A stretch of 40,207 nucleotides of DNA, from assembly GCA_030429365.1 (NCBI GenBank), contig JAUIEW010000013.1:1-40207 (forward strand), read 5' to 3'. Position 1 is the stretch's first letter, and each line of letters begins with the position of its first letter. Below the pieces are notes generated by a model. That model had not been told where the DNA came from and searched no databases. It worked only from the letters and a program-made list of their open reading frames with translations. The stretch comes from Phycisphaerae bacterium (GTDB taxonomy: Bacteria; Planctomycetota; Phycisphaerae; UBA1845). A program made the translations under genes and the position numbers. Positions 1 through 6,445 of the stretch are shown one piece after another.

Positions 1-2075
1 GTCTCGGATCGTTTGGGCCACAGCAAATTGTCACAATCAATGCCAGTTTCGCCCAATCGGTCTTCGCTTCGGATTTGGATGGCGATGGAGATCTGGATCT
101 GCTTTCAGCATCTCTCAATGACAATAAGGTCGCATGGTACGAAAACCTGAACGGGATGGGAGATTTCGGTCCGCAACAAATCATTACAACCACTGCTGGC
201 CGCGCGCTTCATGTTATCGCGGCAGATCTCGATGGGGATGGCGACTCGGATGTTGTTTCATCCGCATCCCAAGATAACACGGTCGCGTGGTATGAGAATT
301 TCACGCTGGATGATTGCAACGACAATTCAATACCTGACGACTGCGACCTAGCAAATGAGACAAGTACGGATTGCAACGGCAACGACATTCCGGACGATTG
401 CGAAACTGACTGCAATGAAAACGGCATGGCTGACGAATGTGAAATCGCTGTCGGAATGGGCACCGACTGCAATATGAATGAGATTCTTGATGATTGCGAA
501 CCGGACTGCAATACGAACGGCGTGCCTGATGATTGCGACATCAGCTTCGGCACAAGTGATGATTGCAGTGGCGACGGAGTCCCTGATACGTGTGAGGCAG
601 ACTGCGACACCAATGGAATACCCGACATCTGCGACATCGCCGTCGGCAACAGTTTGGATTGCAACAGCAACAACATTCCAGACGATTGCGAAATCGCAAA
701 CGGATCGGAGCTTGATTGTAATGGAAACGCCATTCCGGATGACTGCGAATTTCAGACGATGTTCTCTGATCGCAGCGCAATCGACACCTCATTTAACGGG
801 GCATGGGACTTGATTGCCGCAGACTTGGATGGCGACAATGACCTTGACGTCATTGCATCATCTATCAATTCAGACGAAGTCACTTGGTACGAGAACACTG
901 ATGGGCTTGCGTCATTCGGTCCACGACAGGTCATCACGTCATTGGTCAATGGCCCGCGCTTTCTCGCTGTTGCAGACGTAGATGGAGACAATGATCTGGA
1001 TGTACTTTCATCGTCGGAATACGACGGAAAGACGGCTTGGTATGAAAATACTGACGCCATGGGTACTTTTGGACCGCAACTGCGAATTGACTATACGTAT
1101 GGAGGAGGAAGCATCTGGGCCGTGGACATCGACAGTGACGGGGACATTGATGTCTTGTCGCTGACAGGACCTTCTGGGGTGATCAGTTGGTACGAGAATA
1201 CAGATGGTTTGGGCACGTTTGGATCCCGTATCATAATCAGTTTCCTTGTCGGTGGTTCCGGTCCTGCATATGCAGCTGATATTGACAACGATGGGGATTA
1301 CGATGTCATTACTGTTTCAAGCAGCGGCAACGGTTCTGCGTGGTACGAGAATACGGATGGAAACGGCAACTTTGGATCTGAGCAGATCTTTCCTTTGTCA
1401 GAGCAGCCCTCTTCCATATCCGCCGCTGACCTAGACCTCGACGGCGATCTCGATGTCGTGCTATCGCACTCCACATTCGGCAACAGCTATGTGTCGTGGC
1501 ACGAGAACGTTGACGGCGAAGGGAATTTTGGCCCACGACAAACGATCACGACCGACATCGATCTCGTTATGTCAGTATTCACAGCTGACCTGGACGGTGA
1601 CGGCGACGTTGACGTCCTCTCCGCGTCTTATAACGACGACAAAATCGCGTGGTACGAGAATGTGAACGGCCAGGGTACCTTCGGACCTCAGCAGATCATT
1701 AGTGACATTGCCGACAGCACAAGGCGCGTCTTCGCTGGCGATCTTGACGGAGATGGTGATGTGGATGTGCTCTCCTCTGCATATGCGGGCGATCGAATCG
1801 ACTGGTACGAGAATAGCGCGTTGAATGATTGCAACGTGAATCGCGTGTTGGATGAGTGTGACATAAACCGTTTCTGGAGCAGCGACTGCAACAACAACAA
1901 TGTCCCTGACGACTGCGAGCCGAACGGAGAAGATGGCTATCTCGGAGATTTGATCGTATGCCTTGCAGGTCCAAACAGTGGGCAAGGGCCGGGTTGCACG
2001 TGCTTCGATTTCGACGAGGACGGCGACAATGACTTGGTCGACTTCGCAGTGCTTCAGACGTTGTACAATCAGTAG
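1..2075 (+). CDS. FG-GAP/VCBS repeat protein with TSP3-like repeats and dockerin-like end (5' partial)
   Basis: The frame is open to the left edge: codons from base 3 onward already read as repeat sequence (GSFGPQQIVT), so the TTG at 75 is not the start and the N-terminus lies outside the window. About 690 codons are visible. Repeats of about 58-60 residues carry a calcium-binding-type 'DLDGDGDxDVLSAS' loop followed by 'AWYEN' and 'GxFGPQQI'; these match FG-GAP/VCBS beta-propeller repeats. Between two blocks of them, bases about 315-750 encode roughly nine short 'DCNxNxIPDDC' units like thrombospondin type 3 repeats, and a few more appear at about 1825-1925. The last 45 residues (GDLIVCLAGPN...FDEDGDNDLVDFAVLQ) resemble the C-terminal dockerin-like module of planctomycete secreted proteins. 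It is probably secreted or surface-bound, with calcium binding and adhesion or structural work as the likely role. The precise function is unknown. Confidence 0.85.
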   Translation, partial: LGSFGPQQIVTINASFAQSVFASDLDGDGDLDLLSASLNDNKVAWYENLNGMGDFGPQQIITTTAGRALHVIAADLDGDGDSDVVSSASQDNTVAWYENFTLDDCNDNSIPDDCDLANETSTDCNGNDIPDDCETDCNENGMADECEIAVGMGTDCNMNEILDDCEPDCNTNGVPDDCDISFGTSDDCSGDGVPDTCEADCDTNGIPDICDIAVGNSLDCNSNNIPDDCEIANGSELDCNGNAIPDDCEFQTMFSDRSAIDTSFNGAWDLIAADLDGDNDLDVIASSINSDEVTWYENTDGLASFGPRQVITSLVNGPRFLAVADVDGDNDLDVLSSSEYDGKTAWYENTDAMGTFGPQLRIDYTYGGGSIWAVDIDSDGDIDVLSLTGPSGVISWYENTDGLGTFGSRIIISFLVGGSGPAYAADIDNDGDYDVITVSSSGNGSAWYENTDGNGNFGSEQIFPLSEQPSSISAADLDLDGDLDVVLSHSTFGNSYVSWHENVDGEGNFGPRQTITTDIDLVMSVFTADLDGDGDVDVLSASYNDDKIAWYENVNGQGTFGPQQIISDIADSTRRVFAGDLDGDGDVDVLSSAYAGDRIDWYENSALNDCNVNRVLDECDINRFWSSDCNNNNVPDDCEPNGEDGYLGDLIVCLAGPNSGQGPGCTCFDFDEDGDNDLVDFAVLQTLYNQ

Positions 2076-2199
2076 GGCTGAATCGCGAAACAGTTGACGC
2101 GAGGGGTTAGCGTTGCTGACAGAATGGTGTCACGATGAAGTCCATCATTGACGACATCGCCGAGTGGGCTGATCTGTCGCACGGATCGTAGCTCAACAA

Positions 2200-2216
2200 G
2201 TGCGTTCGAGACGCAC
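2200..2216. repeat. Short palindrome GTGCGT-N5-ACGCAC
   Basis: Perfect 6-base arms with a 5-base loop (ttcga+g), followed by CCCTACC. Its form is like the other extragenic palindromes in this window. A role as a weak terminator for the upstream gene is possible, but there is no T tract. Confidence 0.5.
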
Positions 2217-2226
2217 CCTACCGGTC

Positions 2227-2246
2227 ATTCCCGCGCAGACGGGAAC
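2227..2246. repeat. ATTCCCG-family extragenic palindrome, copy 1
   Basis: TTCCCG (2228-2233) pairs with CGGGAA (2240-2245) around a 6-base loop, in the context GTCATTCCCG...GGGAACCCAG. The same GTCATTCCCG/GGAATCCAG core occurs at 2351, 37997 and 38052, so this is a dispersed REP-like family. Confidence 0.7.
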
Positions 2247-2350
2247 CCAGGACTGGGCGCGACGACTTTGCTGATCTTCCCCACCTCATTTGGGCGCCTT
2301 GAACTTCCGTCGGGCCGTTTTGTTTGACTGCAGGTGACGCATTCTTCTGG

Positions 2351-2370
2351 ATTCCCGACTTCTCGGGAAT
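2351..2370. repeat. ATTCCCG-family extragenic palindrome, copy 2 (inverted)
   Basis: ATTCCCG (2351-2357) and CGGGAAT (2364-2370) form perfect 7-base arms. The flanks CTGG on the left and GACG on the right show that it lies in the opposite orientation to the copy at 2227. Confidence 0.7.
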
Positions 2371-2575
2371 GACGAAGAGCGACGAGAATCGGATTCGTCG
2401 ATGTGCCCAGGGCGCACGTTCATTTTGCTCTTTTCTTGCCGCAGACTCTGCTCGCCGGTTTTGTTGATTCTTCTGCGCGGAGTTGCCCCTTGGCTTTTTC
2501 GCGTATATGGTGCAAATTCGTTGTCGGCGGGGCCGCGCCTTCTTGACAGGTACTCTTCGCCCGGGGGTATAGGTT

Positions 2576-3007
2576 ATGACACAGCGTAAAACAATCCTGG
2601 TTCCGACCGATTTCTCTGACGCGAGCGCACAAGCGCTGGAGTATGCCGCCGACTATGCCCGAATGATGGACGCGGGACTGCTCATCGTCCACGTCCATGC
2701 CGGACCAAACACCGATGCCGGAGAGGGCATGCTTTACAGCGGCGTTGAATTCGAAGACGGAAACGCCCTGACCAGGCGACTCGAATCGATCAAACCCCAA
2801 ACCGCCGACATGCCGATCAGCCATGGCCTTCTGAGCGGTGATGCGGGGCAGGAAATCCTGCGCGTCGCAACCGAGCAAAACGTTGATCTCATTGTGATGG
2901 CCACCCACGGACTCACCGGGTTGGCACGAACACTGATGGGCAGCGTCGCGGAGTATGTGCTCCGGCGCTCGACGTGCCCGGTGATGACGATCAAGGTGCC
3001 GAAGTAG
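2576..3007 (+). CDS. Universal stress protein, UspA family
   Basis: A 143-residue single-domain protein, the usual length for UspA. It starts KTILVPTDFSDASAQALEYA, the typical first strand with the ATP-contacting Asp. It ends with the nucleotide-binding signature 'HGLTGLARTLMGSVAEYVLRR' pattern (G-2x-G-9x-G-S) followed by CPVMTIK. Proteins of this kind are cytoplasmic, bind ATP or AMP, and accumulate under starvation, oxidative or other stress. The ATG at 2576 is preceded by GGGGG about ten bases upstream, a tolerable ribosome site. It stands alone, between a repeat-bearing spacer and a convergent lipoprotein gene. The individual stress role cannot be read from the sequence. Confidence 0.93.
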   Translation: MTQRKTILVPTDFSDASAQALEYAADYARMMDAGLLIVHVHAGPNTDAGEGMLYSGVEFEDGNALTRRLESIKPQTADMPISHGLLSGDAGQEILRVATEQNVDLIVMATHGLTGLARTLMGSVAEYVLRRSTCPVMTIKVPK

Positions 3008-3089
3008 AGGGACTGAGGGGCCGAATGACGAAGTGACGTAGTGACGAAGGAAACACCGGCACTGTCGCATTGTGTTCGTCCGGTACCGA

Positions 3090-3947
3090 TCACCTGAACT
3101 GCGGTTCTGGTGGGAATAGTTCGTCACGGTTGGCCATGAGTTCCTCGCACGTGTCGATCTCGTCCGCGATCGGAATGAGGATGATCGGGTTGAGCCCCGG
3201 GTCGCGGAATTGATCCGGGTCGTTCGGCGCGTTCAAGATTCCGATCGACGCGCCGATCACGAACTGTTCCGAGTCATCCGTCACCGAGCCGCGCAGACTT
3301 CCATCGGAATAGAGCGTCACGTCGTTCTGAAAAATCTCACGACGGGCGATGTAGATTTCCCCCTTGATAAATCCAAACAGCGTCACGAACACCGTCACCC
3401 CGGGCCGCCCGTCGCCATCCGCATCGTTGATCAGTGGATCGTTGGGGTCCATGGTCAGCGGTTCGTCGGGATTGCCATCGACGCCGATCAGCGTGGGTGT
3501 TGCCGGCCGGTAGATGGTCCACTCGCCGTCCACTTCGCGAACTTCGACGACCGTGCTCCGAGGTAGAATGGCCTGCGTCGCCGCATCCGGAAACGTGCTG
3601 ACAAAATCCTGATTGGCTTTCTGTTCGGCGTGGCAGAAACGGTCGTATTGGACGAGTTCCTCGCCTTCGATAATCAGGTCGGTAAAGCCGTAGGAGATGA
3701 TGAACGTCGATAGCGGTCCATTGGGTGTCGCGCCTTGGTAAGCCACGATATCGTAATGAGCATAGTGACCGGCCATCGCTTCGATGGCCTGCTCCGTGGT
3801 CGCGGGCGGTTCCCAATTTGGATCGTTGATCGGCGTTTCATAGAGCGGGCTATCCGGCCAGGGCAATGGTCCGGTGCATCCTGTGCACGTCAAGCCAATT
3901 GCGGTTGCCAAGCTGAACGCCAACTGAGAATGCAAGGACATCGACAT
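3090..3947 (-). CDS. Probable secreted lipoprotein of unknown function
   Basis: 285 residues. The N-terminus MSMSLHSQLAFSLATAIGL is a signal peptide followed by a cysteine pair, TCTGC. The second Cys could be lipidated, although the position three before it is Cys instead of the usual Leu, so the lipobox is imperfect. The rest is soluble and acidic, with an Asp-rich loop DADGDGRPG near residue 170 that looks like an isolated calcium loop, followed by strands (VTVFVTLFGFIKGEIYI). It contains many dates-like NDPN/DPND segments. I do not recognise a family. It is convergent with the UspA gene and divergent from the FGE-like gene, so it is probably its own transcription unit. Confidence 0.75.
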   Translation of the reverse strand: MSMSLHSQLAFSLATAIGLTCTGCTGPLPWPDSPLYETPINDPNWEPPATTEQAIEAMAGHYAHYDIVAYQGATPNGPLSTFIISYGFTDLIIEGEELVQYDRFCHAEQKANQDFVSTFPDAATQAILPRSTVVEVREVDGEWTIYRPATPTLIGVDGNPDEPLTMDPNDPLINDADGDGRPGVTVFVTLFGFIKGEIYIARREIFQNDVTLYSDGSLRGSVTDDSEQFVIGASIGILNAPNDPDQFRDPGLNPIILIPIADEIDTCEELMANRDELFPPEPQFR

Positions 3948-4098
3948 CTGAATTCACCTATCAGGAACAAATGTAAGGACAGCAGATCGCAGCGAACATT
4001 CGATTTTAGTGGCCACCATGTGAATTGTCACAAGCAGGTGCGCGGGATCTGCGGGGTGAAGGCACTGGGGCACGAAGGCCCCCACCATCACTCCGTCA

Positions 4099-4130
4099 CT
4101 TCGCCTCTTCGTCTCTTCGTCTCTTCGTCC
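4099..4130. repeat. Short tandem repeat of CTCTTCGT
   Basis: Three to four near-perfect copies of an 8-base unit CTCTTCGT, followed by a C-rich run, directly upstream of the FGE-like gene. A diffuse reverse-complement-like match (GACGAAGTGACG, GTGACGAAGG) lies at about 3024-3048 on the far side of the lipoprotein gene. Confidence 0.6.
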
Positions 4131-4178
4131 CCCAACTCCCCCTTGACCTCCCCCCACCAGCCCCCTAGCTTCAACAAA

Positions 4179-5291
4179 ATGAAACATCCAACTTTTCTGC
4201 ACCGCGTTAGCGCCTTACTGCTTGTCACTTGCTTCGCCGCAATCGCATTGGCCGACACCCCCAAACAGCCAGACGGCATGGTCTGGATTCCCGGCGGCGA
4301 ATTCGTCATGGGCAGCACCGACTCGCTATCCCGAGCCGACGAATCGCCGAAGCATCGCGTTCGCGTGGATGGCTTTTGGATGGACGTTACCGAAGTGACC
4401 AATGCGCAGTTTCGTGCGTTCGTTCAGGCGACGGGTTACAAGACGGTGGCTGAGCGCATGGTCGATTGGGATGAGCTCAAATCGCAGCTACCACCCGGTA
4501 CACCGAAACCGGCTGACGATGCCCTTCAACCTGGTTCACTGGTGTTCTTCTCGCCCAATCATCCCGTGCGGTTGGCGGACTATCTGCAATGGTGGCGCTG
4601 GACGCGCGGGGCTGACTGGCAACACCCGACGGGCCCTGACAGTTCAATCGTCGGACACGATGATGATCCGGTTGTGCACATTGCTTTTGAAGATGCGCTG
4701 GCCTACTGCAAGTGGGCTGGCAAGCGGCTTCCCACCGAATCCGAATGGGAGTTCGCAGCCCGCGGCGGACTCTCTGAGAAGGTCAACGTCTGGGGCGACG
4801 AACCCGTCGATGAATCGCGAGCCAACATCTGGCAAGGCACGTTTCCCTACGAAAATACTGCCGCCGATGGATTTGCGTTTGTGTCACCGGCGAAGCACTT
4901 TCCGCCGAACGGGTACGGATTGTATGGGATGGCCGGCAACGTCTGGGAATGGTGCAGCGACCTGTACCGCCCTGATGAATACGCCCGGCGCGTCAAAGCC
5001 GCTGGAGAATCCGGCGTGACAGAAAATCCCAAGGGACCGCCGCGCAGCTTCGACCCGCGCAATCCGCGTGCGCTCGAATCACGCGTGCAGCGCGGTGGTT
5101 CGTTTCTGTGTCACGACAGTTACTGTGCAAGCTACCGCCCCAGCGCCCGGATGGCCTGCCCGCCCGACACCAGTTCGCAAAACGTAGGCTTCCGCTGCGT
5201 GATGACGCAGGACATGTGGCGGGCGAAACAGGTCAAACAAAATAGCAGCAACAGCGACGCCGCACCCAGCCCCCAATCATCGGGTTCATAA
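4179..5291 (+). CDS. Secreted formylglycine-generating enzyme-like (SUMF1/FGE) protein
   Basis: 370 residues from the ATG at 4179. This start is chosen because it gives a clean signal peptide (MKHPTFLHRVSALLLVTCFAAIALA), although no SD sequence is visible and the frame is open well upstream. The FGE-sulfatase fold is clear: GMVWIPGGEFVMGS at about 35, then VDGFWMDVTEVTNAQFRAF, LPTESEWEFAARGG, GMAGNVWEWC and finally RVQRGGSF. Cys311 and Cys316 in 'LCHDSYCASYRPSAR' correspond to the copper-binding/active-site pair of true FGE, which oxidises a sulfatase Cys to formylglycine. Many bacterial relatives lack this pair. NVGFRC near the end is also typical. So it is probably catalytic and exported, but no sulfatase gene is adjacent. 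A role as a carbohydrate-binding or non-catalytic SUMF1 protein remains possible. Confidence 0.88.
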   Translation: MKHPTFLHRVSALLLVTCFAAIALADTPKQPDGMVWIPGGEFVMGSTDSLSRADESPKHRVRVDGFWMDVTEVTNAQFRAFVQATGYKTVAERMVDWDELKSQLPPGTPKPADDALQPGSLVFFSPNHPVRLADYLQWWRWTRGADWQHPTGPDSSIVGHDDDPVVHIAFEDALAYCKWAGKRLPTESEWEFAARGGLSEKVNVWGDEPVDESRANIWQGTFPYENTAADGFAFVSPAKHFPPNGYGLYGMAGNVWEWCSDLYRPDEYARRVKAAGESGVTENPKGPPRSFDPRNPRALESRVQRGGSFLCHDSYCASYRPSARMACPPDTSSQNVGFRCVMTQDMWRAKQVKQNSSNSDAAPSPQSSGS

Positions 5292-5298
5292 AAACAAG

Positions 5299-5332
5299 AA
5301 AGGCGAGTGCCGGAATATCCGACACCCGCCTT
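5299..5332 (-). terminator. Intrinsic terminator between convergent genes
   Basis: AAGGCG-A-GTG ... CAC-C-CGCCTT forms a hairpin with one mismatch and additional CCGG pairing near the loop. Read on the minus strand it is followed by TTTCTTGTTTTTATG, a good T tract, so it mainly serves the PEP-CTERM gene. It may also stop the plus-strand FGE-like gene, which ends eight bases before it. Confidence 0.75.
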
Positions 5333-5392
5333 GATTAGACAGAGCATCAACGGTGATTCGAGCAATCTAATCACCGCGAACATTGATTACGA

Positions 5393-6148
5393 CTAGGCAC
5401 GGCGACGACGAAGCATCACCAATCCGCCCATGGCCATCAGCGCCAACGAAGCCGGCTCAGGAACGAGATTGACCACGACCTGCGCACGTCCACCAACGAT
5501 TCCAAACTGCGAAAGGTCAGAACCACCGGCAGTGATGACCGTCACACCGGAAAACGCATCGCCGCCGACATCGGTCACAAACCACGAGCCGCTAAAGAGA
5601 ACCGAACCACCAGCCCCAAGCAGATCGAATGAAGCTTGGAAAGTGCCTGGCGTCGTGCTCTCGGTGTGATCGAAGGTAAACGGCGAACCAACTGCCAACG
5701 CATCGCCACCGGCATTGGCGGTGCCCATGTCAAACGTGATCGTATCAATGATCTGACCACCCAACTGTGCTCCGGCAGGCAGCATCGCGTTGCCGCTGGC
5801 CATCGTCCATTCAAAGTCAAAGGTGCTCTGATTGGCACCCGGACCAGGGGTTTCCGTCGCGGTGATCGTCATCGTTTCGCCCGGTGCGTAAAGGGGATTG
5901 TCACCGATCGATTCTCCGGCGGCAGGAAACGTATGATTGTTCGGACCGGGGTTGAGCAGCGCGACTCCACTGGGACCTGCAACAACAACACCCACGTCGA
6001 ATGTGTCGCCAGCAGCGTCTTGTACGATGGTTGGTTGGGTCCCGAGGTCTGGAAACCCAACCCCATTCGCAGTGAACAGATCGGCCTTGGCGGCGGAAAC
6101 CGAAGCTGCCACCGCGCACGCGACGGCAAACAAGAGTAGTTTCTTCAT
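5393..6148 (-). CDS. PEP-CTERM sorting domain protein
   Basis: 251 residues from the ATG at 6148, chosen because AGGAGG lies eight bases upstream and a signal peptide follows at once (MKKLLLFAVACAVAASVSAAKA). The body is a low-complexity, beta-rich secreted domain with no cysteine-rich motif that I recognise. The C-terminus is a textbook PEP-CTERM signal: VPEP at about 228, a hydrophobic stretch LALMAMGGLVML, then RRRRA. In this family the tail directs recognition by exosortase and anchoring or release at the envelope, often in exopolysaccharide-producing bacteria. No exosortase gene is in the window. The upstream region 6149-6445 (about 300 bases) shows no gene. Confidence 0.9.
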   Translation of the reverse strand: MKKLLLFAVACAVAASVSAAKADLFTANGVGFPDLGTQPTIVQDAAGDTFDVGVVVAGPSGVALLNPGPNNHTFPAAGESIGDNPLYAPGETMTITATETPGPGANQSTFDFEWTMASGNAMLPAGAQLGGQIIDTITFDMGTANAGGDALAVGSPFTFDHTESTTPGTFQASFDLLGAGGSVLFSGSWFVTDVGGDAFSGVTVITAGGSDLSQFGIVGGRAQVVVNLVPEPASLALMAMGGLVMLRRRRA

Positions 6149-6445
6149 GTGAGAGTCCTCCTGAGAGTACATGAGAGCGATTCCCCTCCAATCGTGTTGC
6201 ACAATGCGACCCACGTTGTCGGGTGGTTCAACAGTTTTCTAAGCTGACGGCGCTTCGCGAGAGACAAAGCGATCAGGAATCATGCTTACAACTGAAGTCT
6301 ATCGTCCAGTGTATCCATCAACCAAATCGGGTTGCAACGTAATTAAAAGGATTGTGAGCGGCTATTTCGTCGATAATTGTCGGTTACGACATCAATTTGC
6401 GTCCATCGTTTGTCCTACGAAAAACTCCCGACAAACATAAGACTA
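6149..6445. other. Intergenic region upstream of the PEP-CTERM gene
   Basis: About 297 bases between two minus-strand genes. Only the AGGAGG ribosome site of the PEP-CTERM gene is recognisable. I see no clear terminator for the multicopper oxidase gene and no promoter that I can defend. Confidence 0.5.

Larger units (their letters stand above)
2076..2575. other. Intergenic spacer with palindromic repeats
   Basis: No convincing gene is seen in these 500 bases. They hold three short palindromes, listed separately: a GTGCGT...ACGCAC hairpin and two copies of the ATTCCCG repeat family in opposite orientation, about 110 bases apart. An 18-codon reading frame at 2135-2191 has no recognisable features and is not called. 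Confidence 0.6.

Noticed and set aside
2135-2191. An 18-codon open frame beginning MKSIIDDIAEWADLSHGS
   Set aside because: No SD sequence is evident and such a short frame occurs by chance; no family is recognised.
2543-2573. TTGACA ... TATAGG as a possible sigma-70 promoter for the UspA gene
   Set aside because: The spacer is 19 bases and the -10 lies three bases before the start codon, so transcription would begin inside the gene; not consistent.
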